Shown: positions 36,211 through 44,276, numbered from the stretch's first letter. The stretch is 64,000 bases of DNA from Bosea vaviloviae (GCF_001741865.1 NZ_CP017148.1:248001-312000), one strand, 5' to 3'. Translations and numbers: made by a program. Notes: generated by a model not told the origin, from the sequence alone.

Positions 36211-36981
36211 ATGTCCAAGCGAGAGAGAAAAAAGTGGCCGGGCTCCGAAAGCGCGCTTCGGAGGGATACTGGTAAGATTGTCACGGATGATGGAGAACTC
36301 AGCTTTGTCGCATATGGCCCTGATCGAGCAGGGAACAAGCCACCAATTTTACTCTATATGGATTCTGTGGGGATCCGCCCTGGTCTGGAGGAATTTAGTC
36401 GTAGACTCGCCAGGGCCGGACATTGGGTAATTTTGCCAGATCTCTACTACCGAACAGGGCCGATAGAGATTGACGCAAGGTATCCGGCTAAGTCTTCTGC
36501 TGAGATTCAGCGCCATACGAGCGCGCTAACGGAAGGGGCAATTCTGTCTGACACACAACGGATATTGGCCGCGATGACGGAGTTCGGCGGGCGAGCGATC
36601 GGCAGATGGATTACGATGGGCTTCTGCATGGGGGGGCGTTTCGCGGTTTGGGCGGCCGGTCAATATTCTGGGCAAGTTGCGGCATGCGTGTCCGTCATAG
36701 GCACTTCATTGGTTAGAGAGACTGGTGAATCGCCGGTGGACCGGCTGTTTTCGGAGAATATTCCGAGCCTATTTGTGTTTGCTGGCGCTGATGAGTATAT
36801 CAAACCCGCGTCGGTAGCTGCGATAGAGGAGAGGGTCCGCCGCGCAAAGAACGGATCTCAGGTGAAGGTGTGCCCAAGCGTGGGGCATGGGTTTATTTTT
36901 CCTGATCGGCACAATTATGACGAAGCAGAATCAGAGCACGCTTGGGAGTTTATAGAAGAATTTCTAAGAGGGGTACATTAA
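36211..36981 (+). CDS. Dienelactone hydrolase family alpha/beta hydrolase
   Basis: 256 residues from the ATG at 36211. MGFCMGGRFAVWAAGQY contains the G-x-C-x-G nucleophile elbow with Cys (as in dienelactone hydrolases), FVFAGADEYIKP supplies the Asp, and SVGHGFIFPDR supplies the His. It is the last gene of the AT-rich rightward run; after its stop the sequence returns to degenerate high-GC debris. The substrate is probably a lactone or ester of the locus product. Confidence 0.8.
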   Translation: MSKRERKKWPGSESALRRDTGKIVTDDGELSFVAYGPDRAGNKPPILLYMDSVGIRPGLEEFSRRLARAGHWVILPDLYYRTGPIEIDARYPAKSSAEIQRHTSALTEGAILSDTQRILAAMTEFGGRAIGRWITMGFCMGGRFAVWAAGQYSGQVAACVSVIGTSLVRETGESPVDRLFSENIPSLFVFAGADEYIKPASVAAIEERVRRAKNGSQVKVCPSVGHGFIFPDRHNYDEAESEHAWEFIEEFLRGVH

Positions 36982-37718
36982 CTCTACGTCATTCGGCGTG
37001 CGAGGCTGACTCTGACCCATTTCCGCTGCTGCGTGACGAGCTGGCGTGGCGCTCACGGCTGGAGCAGCTTATGGCGGGCCGGTTCGGTTTTGCATCCCTG
37101 ATCTCGCCTGGGCTGGCGGTGGACGGCGTCGACGACAGCGAAGGCGCGCTGGTCGTGACCGCCCGCAGCAGTGCCCTTCCAGATGCAATAACAAATGCAA
37201 TCTGCGCCAGCCCGGACCGCCGCACTATCTACGTACCGACATTTATGAATGAGATTTATGCGTTCGAACGGACCGCATAGTGAACTGCCTCGGGTTTGTC
37301 GGAGGCCGTTCAGTTTGAGGCCGGCCGCCATGGCTCGGCTGGCGCAGAGAGAGCCCGACGACGAGTGGGTTGAGTTACCACTCGCTTTCCGGCCACCCGA
37401 TTTTCGAGTGCGCGGGAACAAGGCCGGTGCGATTGGCGACCTGCCGTCCGACGTGATCGTGCAAGGCTCGTAAGCATGCGCCGGAGGCCGCCTTGTGGAT
37501 GGGCATTTGGGCGTCCAGCTTTTCGCGTTCGTAATCCGGCAGCAGTGCCGGCAGCGGTGCCAGCCACTCGATGGAAATGTCGAATGACAAGCCAGCAAAA
37601 CCTCCGAGTACGTGCCGTTGGCTGTTCACTGCTAACCGTCGCTTAAATTGCCCACCACGATCGAATTTAGACACTATAATGCCTAGGGACGATATGCACA
37701 GTCCGCTTCGTTCAGTCC
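36982..37718. other. Degenerate stretch with possible ISL3-like fragment
   Basis: After the cargo there is about 740 bp without an intact gene. On the plus strand around 37050-37175 the reading MAGRFGFASLISPGLAVDGV followed by DDSEGALVVTARSS resembles the N-terminus of ISL3-family transposases but then loses sense. Reverse-strand frames across 37300-37670 show no family I recognise. I read this as transposon junk at the cargo border. Confidence 0.35.
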
Positions 37719-37925
37719 ATGGACGTTCGGCGGATCATGGCAAAAAACGTGCGGAAATTCCGCACGGCGGCACAGCTTTCTCAGGAGGAAGTCGCAACCC
37801 GCATGGGAGTTGAACAGACCTATGTGAGTGGTCTCGCACGCGGCGTGCGTAACCCGACGATCACCACGTTAGACCGTGCCGCAAAAGCGCTTAATGTCGA
37901 TATCGTCGAGCTCTTGAAGGAATAG
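37719..37925 (+). CDS. Small XRE-family regulator
   Basis: 68 residues, almost entirely one helix-turn-helix: FRTAAQLSQEEVATRMGVEQ followed by TYVSGLARGVRNPTITTLDR and a C-terminal LNVDIVELLKE. It matches short XRE proteins of rhizobia. No partner toxin is adjacent. It could regulate the divergently placed ScpB/DUF1403 operon end or the cargo, but no operator is evident. Confidence 0.7.
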   Translation: MDVRRIMAKNVRKFRTAAQLSQEEVATRMGVEQTYVSGLARGVRNPTITTLDRAAKALNVDIVELLKE

Positions 37926-37975
37926 CAAACCTGAGTCTGTTGCGCGGCCCGCCTGAGGATCTTGGGCGGCGCAGC

Positions 37976-38659
37976 CTAGACCGCGTCTTCGTCCTCGGAC
38001 GGCGACGTTTCGGAGTCCGAACCAAAAATCGACATCGGAAGGTCGCCAGCTAGCAATCGGTCTTTGCTGAGTAACCCAGCATCCTCGAGCTTTTCGAAAT
38101 CCGGCAGATCCCGCAGGGTCTCGAATCCGAACTGCGACAGGAATTCTTGCGTCGTCACGTAGCTATAGGGCGCGCCCGGCTGCGGGCTCCGTGGTCCGGC
38201 GGCGATGAAACCGCGCTTGCGGAGATGCCCGATAGTGTCGCGGCTGATCTCCTTGCCGAACACTTGGCCGAGTTCGGCGCGGGTGATCGGCTGAAAATAG
38301 CCGATGCACAACAGCACCAGGCTCTCCGTCTGTGACAACGCCTTGCTATCGGATTCGCCGAGCCCGGTGGCCCTCCGGATCGCGACAGCGAACCCCTTCT
38401 TGGTCCGATGCTGCCAGCCGCCGGCAACGGAAACGAGCTCGTAGGGTCTTTCGCGCAATTCATCGCGGATATCGTCAATCAGGAGATCGAGGCTGCAATC
38501 GCGGCCGACGACCCGGGCGAGCGTTTCACGGCCGACCGGCTCCGGCGAGGCAAAGATCACGGCCTCGACGCGCCCCATCCATTCGCGCCAGCGCATCTCC
38601 GGCGGCAGGTCCGCGAGCTCCACGTCGAACAGCTCTTCAGTCGGGGTCTGCCGCACCAT
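37976..38659 (-). CDS. ScpB-like condensin-subunit homologue (accessory)
   Basis: 227 residues with the two winged-helix arrangement of ScpB: WMGRVEAVIFASPEPVGRET, ELVSVAGGWQHRTKKGFAVA and LSQTESLVLLCIGYFQPITR, then LGQVFGKEISRDTIGHLRKR. Chromosomal ScpB works with SMC and ScpA; neither is here. It follows the DUF1403 gene with a 2-bp gap, and both face away from a tyrosine recombinase. Mobile-element ScpB homologues probably serve recombination or transposon control rather than chromosome segregation (inference). Confidence 0.8.
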   Translation of the reverse strand: MVRQTPTEELFDVELADLPPEMRWREWMGRVEAVIFASPEPVGRETLARVVGRDCSLDLLIDDIRDELRERPYELVSVAGGWQHRTKKGFAVAIRRATGLGESDSKALSQTESLVLLCIGYFQPITRAELGQVFGKEISRDTIGHLRKRGFIAAGPRSPQPGAPYSYVTTQEFLSQFGFETLRDLPDFEKLEDAGLLSKDRLLAGDLPMSIFGSDSETSPSEDEDAV

Positions 38660-38661
38660 CG

Positions 38662-39633
38662 TCAGAGCCCATAAAGCCGAAAGCTGGCGCGCCCCGACAA
38701 TTCCCGCACCGCCTCAAGAGCGGTCAGGCGTTCGAACAATCGTCGTGAACCCCACCGCGTCAGGTTTTTCGTCTGCAGCGTGCCGGACACACAATCCTCG
38801 TCGAGCAGAAGCTGGATCACCTCCCCTGCTCCTTTAGCGCGCAGCTTCCGCGTGGCTGCATTGAGGCGGGCCGCTCGCGGTGCCATCTCCCCGGCGCTCC
38901 GACAGGCGTCCGTTGCCGCCAACGCGAGCGCCACGCAGATCGCACGTTCAAACCCCTCTCCTCCCGGACGGTCGCGGCCCCGATCACTCAGGCTGCGGAA
39001 GGCAGGCCCGGGCGCCTGCGTCACCAGCAGGGGCACGGCCACCGGCCAGCGCATCCGCGCCGCGATAGCGAGGTCTGCGATCCACCAGCCGAGCAGGCCT
39101 GCATCGGGCCGCAGCCGGTAGGCCTCGGTCGCGATCGCCGCAGCGACCAAAGGCGCTGGCTGGCCAGAGCCGGCTAGGACTTCAAACTGCTCCCCCAGCG
39201 AGACGAGGCTGTCACTCCAGCGCAGGCCAAGCAGATTCGCCACTCTGCGCAAACGGTCAGGAGAGACGATGGGCGAGCGCTCGGCCAAGCCTTTCCAAGC
39301 GGCAAGCAGGTTGCCGGCAGGGCCCGGATCGGCTCCCGGCGCACGCAGGTACCAGGCGTCGCGCAACTGCGCTTCGCTCTCGGTCCGACCGGTCAGCGCG
39401 GCCGCTGCGGCCGCGCCTTTCAGCGCGAGTCGCTGCCGCCAGCTTCCAGCCCAAGCGGGAGCCATTCGAACGAGATTATCCAATGAGTTCAATGCCGATC
39501 CCGCCAGGAACGCGGCCTCGACATCGCTTGTCACGAGCCCATGCGGAACCGCCCAGGCTGGCACGGTCGGGGGCGCAGAGGCGACACTGGCGGTCGGGTC
39601 GGATGCGGGCATTGTGGGGAAAGGACGCTGCAA
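38662..39633 (-). CDS. DUF1403 family protein
   Basis: 323 residues, alanine-rich and helical: TSDVEAAFLAGSALNSLDNL, WRQRLALKGAAAAAALTGR and LRRVANLLGLRWSDSL. This matches DUF1403, a family of rhizobial plasmids and elements found beside ScpB-like and integrase genes. The function is unknown. Its start lies about 60 bp from the palindrome at 39692-39720, so the promoter of this leftward pair and the rightward integrase share the interval. Confidence 0.75.
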   Translation of the reverse strand: MQRPFPTMPASDPTASVASAPPTVPAWAVPHGLVTSDVEAAFLAGSALNSLDNLVRMAPAWAGSWRQRLALKGAAAAAALTGRTESEAQLRDAWYLRAPGADPGPAGNLLAAWKGLAERSPIVSPDRLRRVANLLGLRWSDSLVSLGEQFEVLAGSGQPAPLVAAAIATEAYRLRPDAGLLGWWIADLAIAARMRWPVAVPLLVTQAPGPAFRSLSDRGRDRPGGEGFERAICVALALAATDACRSAGEMAPRAARLNAATRKLRAKGAGEVIQLLLDEDCVSGTLQTKNLTRWGSRRLFERLTALEAVRELSGRASFRLYGL

Positions 39634-39691
39634 GAGTGCGCTTATTGCTAACTAATATGGCCTAAAGCGCACGGGCTGTCCAAAGCATATA

Positions 39692-39720
39692 ATGTCCGAT
39701 AAGGTTCCATTATCGGACAT
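39692..39720. repeat. lox/Xer-like palindrome upstream of transposon integrase
   Basis: ATGTCCGATAA, then 7 bp (GGTTCCA), then TTATCGGACAT: perfect 11-bp arms. It sits 21 bp before the tyrosine recombinase start and between divergent genes. Arm and spacer size match core recombination sites of tyrosine recombinases (11-13 bp arms, 6-8 bp centre). An operator role is the alternative. Confidence 0.65.
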
Positions 39721-39741
39721 ACTCGAGCAGGTGCCCAACCG

Positions 39742-40854
39742 ATGCCAAGTTCCCAAGCGAGCCCCCCGAAAATCGACGGTATGGCCGTCGCCCGTATCAA
39801 TGGCGAACAGCCTGACATCGCCGAGCCGGTCATAGAGATTGGTGCCGCGGAGCCTGCAACCCTTATCCCGGCGCGCCTGGAAGCTCTTGTCGAGACAGCA
39901 ACGGGATACGCGAAGGCCGCCAGCTCGGAGAACACGCGCGCCGCCTACGCCAAGGACTGGCGGCATTTCTCCTCGTGGTGCCGCCGGGAAGGCCTTGAAC
40001 CGCTGCCGCCGTCCAGCCAGGTCATCGGGCTCTACATCAGCGCCTGCGCTGCCGGCGAGCCAAAACGCGGCCTCCCCTCGCTCTCCGTCGCAACGATCGA
40101 GCGGCGCCTGTCCGGCCTTGGCTGGAACTTTAACCAGCGTGGCCAGCCGATGGATCGCGCAGATCGGCATATCTCGACAGTTCTCGCTGGAATTCGCCGC
40201 AAGCACGCGAAACCGCCGAGGCAGAAAGAAGCCGTGCTCGGAGACGATCTGTTGGCCATGATTGCGACCCTCGGCCATGACCTGCGCGGCCTCCGCGATC
40301 GCGCCATCCTGCTGCTCGGTTTCGCCGGCGGCCTTCGCCGCTCAGAGATCGTCGGTCTCGACGTTGTGCGTGACGACAACAGCGACGGTGCCGGCTGGAT
40401 CGAGATCTATGCGGACAAGGGCGTGCTGGTAACCCTGCGCGGCAAGACCGGTTGGCGCGAAGTCGAGGTTGGGCGCGGCTCCAGCGACCACACCTGCCCC
40501 GTCGTCGCGCTTGAGAGCTGGGTCCGTTTCGGCCGCATTGCCCGAGGCCCTCTCTTTCGGCGCATCTTCAAGGACAACAAGACTGTCGACGTCGAGCGGC
40601 TGTCTGACAAGCACGTTGCCCGCCTGGTCAAACAGACCGTACTCGAAGCGGGCGTCCGCTCTGATCTTCCAGAAGGGGAACGCGCTCTTCTGTTTGCAGG
40701 GCACTCGCTCCGCTCAGGTCTCGCCTCTTCGGCCGAGATCGAGGAGCGTTACGTTCAAAAGCATCTCGGCCATGCGTCGGCTGAGATGACGCGCAAATAT
40801 CAGCGTCGGCGAGACCGGTTCAGGACAAACCTCACCAAGGCGTCCGGGCTATAG
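39742..40854 (+). CDS. Tyrosine site-specific recombinase (within transposon)
   Basis: 370 residues. An N-terminal core-binding domain (SSENTRAAYAKDWRHFSSWC) is followed by the catalytic domain: GFAGGLRRSEIVGLDV (first Arg), FAGHSLRSGLAS (H-x-x-R), VQKHLGHASAEM (second His) and the Tyr in TRKYQRRR. All catalytic residues are present. It is the last gene before the right transposon end and probably acts at the adjacent palindrome, giving cointegrate resolution in place of a serine resolvase (inference). Confidence 0.85.
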   Translation: MPSSQASPPKIDGMAVARINGEQPDIAEPVIEIGAAEPATLIPARLEALVETATGYAKAASSENTRAAYAKDWRHFSSWCRREGLEPLPPSSQVIGLYISACAAGEPKRGLPSLSVATIERRLSGLGWNFNQRGQPMDRADRHISTVLAGIRRKHAKPPRQKEAVLGDDLLAMIATLGHDLRGLRDRAILLLGFAGGLRRSEIVGLDVVRDDNSDGAGWIEIYADKGVLVTLRGKTGWREVEVGRGSSDHTCPVVALESWVRFGRIARGPLFRRIFKDNKTVDVERLSDKHVARLVKQTVLEAGVRSDLPEGERALLFAGHSLRSGLASSAEIEERYVQKHLGHASAEMTRKYQRRRDRFRTNLTKASGL

Positions 40855-40911
40855 AAAAAGCCCCCTCCCCCACCCCGCTCAGGCCGCCACCAGCGGTCCG
40901 GCAGGGCAGAT

Positions 40912-40989
40912 ATTTTACCTTAGCGTTTCAATTTTCCTGCAAGAATTTTAGCTTAGCGTTTCAATTGAAATCGTTAAGTGAAAGCGACA
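40912..40989. repeat. Right transposon end with repeated sites
   Basis: Two 22-bp direct repeats, ATTTTA(C/G)CTTAGCGTT followed by TCAATT, lie at 40912-40933 and 40945-40966. The outer inverted terminal copy (ATTGAAATCGTTAAGTG, then AAAGCGACA) follows at 40964-40989. The outermost copy pairs with the left end at 24316-24341. The inner pair is in the opposite orientation to the terminus. Confidence 0.75.
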
Positions 40990-41070
40990 CTCGGCGGCTG
41001 CGGCGCAGTCGCAAACCAGGGCTTTGCGGTCATCGCGCGACAGGTCATAGCGAATTGAATTCACACCCAT
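40990..41070 (-). pseudogene. DUF1612 gene, first 27 codons, cut off by the transposon
   Basis: From the ATG at 41070 the reverse strand reads MGVNSIRYDLSRDDRKALVC and then DCAAAAE, and meets the transposon end at 40989. The RYDLS start is typical for this family. Its continuation (TAAIALARFDER...) is at 24306 on the other side of the element. CTCGG at 40990-40994 is the right copy of the target duplication. Confidence 0.75.
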
Positions 41071-41138
41071 AACTGTATCATACCCAAGTCATATCGCAAT
41101 TCACTTGTTTCACAGCGACATTCGCTCGAACACGCATC

Positions 41139-41171
41139 TCACTATCGATAATTACTTCTTATCGATAGTGA
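41139..41171. repeat. lox/Xer-like palindrome upstream of the backbone integrase
   Basis: TCACTATCGATAA, 7 bp (TTACTTC), TTATCGATAGTGA: perfect 13-bp arms. It lies between the divergent DUF1612 start (41070) and the integrase start (41259). The inner halves (CGATAA-N7-TTATCG) are the same as in the palindrome at 39692-39720, which suggests related recombinases with related sites. Confidence 0.65.
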
Positions 41172-41258
41172 TGGACATGAAGCCGGAAATCGGCGATTCT
41201 GGCGCTCCAAAACGCCGCCGGCGGCCATCAGCTGGGCTCCGGTCGATCAGGAGCGCCC

Positions 41259-42425
41259 GTGACGTCGATCGCCCTGCTCTCGACCGAGTCCGACACGCGG
41301 CGCGCCCTGCAGCTCGACGCGCTCGCCGGCATTTTGCCGCTGGAGCGCCGCGATCAGCTCGCAAAAATCCTGACCGACGAGGATGTCGCAACCCTGCGCC
41401 ACCTTGCCCGCGAAGGCATGGGCGAAAACTCGCTGCGCGCGCTGGCTTCGGATCTCGCCTATCTTGAAGCCTGGTCGCTTGCTTCGACGGGATCTGCCCT
41501 GCCCTGGCCGGCGCCGGAGGCGCTGGCGTTGAAATTTATCGCCCATCACCTCTGGGATCCGGCGCGCCGCGCTGAGGATTTTTCGCACGGCATGCCGGCC
41601 GACGTGGAGGCTTCCCTGCGCGCCGGCGACCATCTGCGCAGCGACGGGCCCCATGCGAGCTCCACCGTAAAGCGCCGGCTGGCGCATTGGGCGACGCTGC
41701 ATCGCTGGAAGGGGCTCGAGAGCCCGCTCGGCACGCCGGCGATCCGGACCGGTCTGCGCCTGGCTGTCAGGGCCAGCGCAAAACCGCGCCGGCGCAAAAG
41801 CAAGCGCGCGGTGACGCGCGACATTTTGGACCGGTTGATTGCGACCTGCCAGTCAGACCGCCTCGCCGACAGCCGCGATCTCGCCATCCTGCTCGTCGCC
41901 TTCGGCTCCGGTGGGCGCCGGCGCAGCGAGGTCGCGCGGTTACGCCTCGAGCAACTCACCATCGAGGCTGATGTGCCGCTCGATCCCGATGATCAAGACT
42001 CCGCGCGCCTGCCCTGCATGGCGATTGCGCTCGGCCGAACCAAAAACAGCCAAGCCGACGACGATGCCCGGGTGCTGCTGATAGGGCCTCCCGTCGAGGC
42101 CCTGCGCGAATGGCTCGAGCGCGCCGCTATCAGCAAGGGCGCGGTGTTTCGGGCGATCGACCGCTGGGAGGCGATCGACGATCGTGCGCTCACGCCCCAG
42201 GCAATCAACCTGATCCTCAAGCGCCGCTGCGCCCAGGCCGGTCTCGATCCGATCGCGTTTTCGGCTCATGGCCTGCGCTCCGGCTACCTGACCGAGGCCG
42301 CCCGCAACGGCGTTGCCCTGCCCGCAGCCATGCGCCAGTCCCAGCACCGCTCAGTCCAGCAGGCCGCGCGCTACTATAACGACGCCGACCAGGCGCTCGG
42401 AAAGGCCGCAAGGCTTGCGATCTGA
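41259..42425 (+). CDS. Tyrosine site-specific recombinase (plasmid backbone)
   Basis: 388 residues from a GTG at 41259; the frame is closed by stops at 41166-41180. The catalytic residues are FGSGGRRRSEVARLRLEQL (Arg), SAHGLRSGYLTEAARNG (H-x-x-R), MRQSQHRSVQQ (second His) and ARYYND (Tyr). It was originally divergent from the DUF1612 gene across the palindrome at 41139-41171. It may act in plasmid multimer resolution or integration. It is distinct in sequence from the transposon's recombinase. Confidence 0.8.
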   Translation: MTSIALLSTESDTRRALQLDALAGILPLERRDQLAKILTDEDVATLRHLAREGMGENSLRALASDLAYLEAWSLASTGSALPWPAPEALALKFIAHHLWDPARRAEDFSHGMPADVEASLRAGDHLRSDGPHASSTVKRRLAHWATLHRWKGLESPLGTPAIRTGLRLAVRASAKPRRRKSKRAVTRDILDRLIATCQSDRLADSRDLAILLVAFGSGGRRRSEVARLRLEQLTIEADVPLDPDDQDSARLPCMAIALGRTKNSQADDDARVLLIGPPVEALREWLERAAISKGAVFRAIDRWEAIDDRALTPQAINLILKRRCAQAGLDPIAFSAHGLRSGYLTEAARNGVALPAAMRQSQHRSVQQAARYYNDADQALGKAARLAI

Positions 42426-42484
42426 GCTTTTCATGGAGGCCGGGTGCCGTCATGTTTTCGAGGTGATCCACGAGAGGCGCGGCC

Positions 42485-42775
42485 ATGCCGATGAGCGACG
42501 ACGAACGGAGACGGTTCAATGAGCAGCTCGACCAGGCGGTCGAAGCCGCCAAGGCCGCACTGGCGCCGGTGTTCGACAAGGGCGCCTATGACCTGTCGGA
42601 GGACGAGCTATCGCTCCTGTCGGAGGTTTCGTTCAAGCTCGGCGTGCTGCGGATCGTCATCATCGACCGGGATCTGATCGCCGACCAGGTCGAGGCGCGC
42701 TGGCAGGAGGAGAAGGCGCGCCGAGCCGCCGCCGTACTCCGCATAGAACAGCGATCTTCGAACCCACTCCGGTAG
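42485..42775 (+). CDS. Small hypothetical protein
   Basis: 96 residues, highly charged and helical (DDERRRFNEQLDQAVEAAKA, then VEARWQEEKARRAAAV). A start at the second ATG (42491) is also possible. It follows the backbone integrase by 60 bp in the same direction. No family recognised; coding support is strand-consistent codon bias and length only. Confidence 0.45.
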   Translation: MPMSDDERRRFNEQLDQAVEAAKAALAPVFDKGAYDLSEDELSLLSEVSFKLGVLRIVIIDRDLIADQVEARWQEEKARRAAAVLRIEQRSSNPLR

Positions 42776-43110
42776 TCTCTATCGGCAATGCCGCGGATCG
42801 AGCCCATGCGCCAGGGCACGACGCGGAGCACACAAACCACCGAGCGACTGCTGCTGCCAGGAGCATTCGTGTTCACGCGGGCAATCAAAAGCGTGACGAC
42901 GCATCGGATCATTCAATTTTGGCCAGGAACCGTCCGCGCCTGCTGACGCCATCGCGACCTCGCCGATCGCCACGCGCCCGGCCTGACAGATTTGGCCATC
43001 GAACCAGCGGCACGCCTCACGCTCGCAGGGAGCATTGACCGCTCCGCTAAAACTTGAGCCGTCTACAGCGAACAGCGGACACATTGTCGCCGGGCAGAAT
43101 ATGGCACCCG
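42776..43110. other. Intergenic, no gene seen
   Basis: About 335 bp with only overlapping short frames. No RNA gene or repeat recognised. Confidence 0.35.
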
Positions 43111-43422
43111 TCATTGGAATTCTGAATTTGCCACCCGCTCCGCGCTGCCCGCCGTGCTCACCTCGGCAAATCCGGCCGCTGAGACCGAGCTATCCCGGTC
43201 GATCCGCAGCGACAACCCCTGCCTCAACAGCCAGCGCTCGACCTCCGCCGCGCGTGCTGGTCCGATGCCCTTTTCGGTCTCAAGCTCGACGCGGCTATAG
43301 GCCGCCGCAATCCGAGCCAGATTGGCCGCCCTGTCACGCGACGACCGGCCGCCAAGCGCCGCATGACGCCCGGAAAGAAGCACGGTCAGGATCGCGCGGG
43401 ACAGTTTCGCCATGCCGGTCAT
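43111..43422 (-). CDS. Small hypothetical protein
   Basis: 103 residues from the ATG at 43422 (MTGMAKLSRAILTVLL). The centre, ANLARIAAAYSRVELETEKG followed by IGPARAAEVERWLLRQGLSL, looks like a genuine helical domain. The frame could start earlier at 43470. Function unknown; it lies among small backbone genes near repC. Confidence 0.45.
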   Translation of the reverse strand: MTGMAKLSRAILTVLLSGRHAALGGRSSRDRAANLARIAAAYSRVELETEKGIGPARAAEVERWLLRQGLSLRIDRDSSVSAAGFAEVSTAGSAERVANSEFQ

Positions 43423-43627
43423 CACAAGCCCTCGCAGCGGCGCTTGCAAGGTCTCGATCGGCCTCAGCAAAATATCCCGACAGAGCGTGGCTGCGCCGCA
43501 TCACCATAACGCCCGCTTCTTCTCGCGTCGTTGGCCGCCGACCGGCATCTCAGCAAGGCCGCCGGTTGACGCTTTAGCGGTCCGCGTCGCACAGCATTCG
43601 TCCGGACTCGCCCCTCGAGGATCACAC

Positions 43628-43855
43628 ATGGACGAAAAGTCGAAACAGCGTCTCGAGGCCGACAAGGCCTTTCTCATGCTGCAGGCGCCCGAGAAAGGTG
43701 GCGATCACGCTCCCTCCGAAGGCGACATCGCCAACCGGGCTCGGGATGCCAACACCGCGCGGCTGAGAGAGTTGCGCCTGCAGAAGGAAGCCCAAGAGCG
43801 TGAGGCAGCCCCCTCACCCATCCCCAAGACACGCAAAGACCGAAAACCTGATTGA
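43628..43855 (+). CDS. Small hydrophilic hypothetical protein
   Basis: 75 residues (MDEKSKQRLEADKAFLMLQA, then a lysine/arginine-rich tail ending KTRKDRKPD). Strongly charged, no membrane segment. Codon bias fits the backbone. No family known to me. Confidence 0.5.
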   Translation: MDEKSKQRLEADKAFLMLQAPEKGGDHAPSEGDIANRARDANTARLRELRLQKEAQEREAAPSPIPKTRKDRKPD

Positions 43856-43906
43856 GGCGGTGCACCGCGCCCAACCGGCAACCGCCAAATCTTCCAGACC
43901 GAGCCT

Positions 43907-44146
43907 TCAGCGCGAAACCATCTCCAGACGCGGCCGCGTCCCGAGCACACGCCGATCGGTGGGGCGCGCGACGAATTCATCAGACGCCCTCAGCGCAGCC
44001 AGGACACACGGGCGAACATAGGCGCGCATCTCGATACGCCATTGTTCGGTCATGGCCTCCCAGCGGAACTGTTTTGGATCGCGCACGGAGTCGTGCAGTG
44101 CTTTTGCTGCCGCTTCGACGGCCTCTGAAACGCGAAGCTGATGCAT
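43907..44146 (-). CDS. Small hypothetical protein
   Basis: 79 residues (MHQLRVSEAVEAAAKALHDS, then WRIEMRAYVRPCVLAALRAS). Probably helical; same strand as repC, about 130 bp downstream of its stop. No family recognised. Confidence 0.45.
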   Translation of the reverse strand: MHQLRVSEAVEAAAKALHDSVRDPKQFRWEAMTEQWRIEMRAYVRPCVLAALRASDEFVARPTDRRVLGTRPRLEMVSR

Positions 44147-44276
44147 AACCGCCCCTTACTCAACCGAACCGGCACCACTATGGAGCTCTCGGCATTCCAA
44201 GCAAAGCGAAAGACGCCAATCGCCGTCGATTAAGCATTGCCTGAGGCGTGTTCTTCTCAACCATCGGCTTCAACCC

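Larger units (their letters stand above)
24312..40989. mobile_element. TniA-TniB-TniQ (Tn7/Tn5053-like) transposon, 16.7 kb
   Basis: The ends are inverted copies of TGTCGCTTT(A/C)ACTTAACG plus ATTTCAAT, at 24316-24341 and, inverted, 40964-40989, with one mismatch. TniA, TniB and TniQ sit at the left end. The element has inserted into a DUF1612 gene with a 5-bp CTCGG duplication, the size expected for Tn5053/Tn7 relatives. The rest is an IS5 remnant, an eight-gene metabolic cargo, a small XRE gene and a ScpB/DUF1403/tyrosine-recombinase module. No serine resolvase (TniR) is seen; the tyrosine recombinase with its adjacent palindrome could resolve cointegrates (inference). Confidence 0.85.

Noticed and set aside
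37375..37674. 99-codon reverse frame (MSKFDRGGQFKRRLAVN...)
   Set aside because: No recognised family, no good ribosome site, and it lies in degenerate sequence at the cargo border; left as debris.
37925..37980. Possible terminator after the small XRE gene
   Set aside because: The GC-rich arms near GCCCGCC and GGGCGGC are not true complements in order and no T-run follows.
42779..43114. 111-codon reverse frame
   Set aside because: Irregular composition, Cys-rich without a pattern, and no family resemblance; treated as intergenic.
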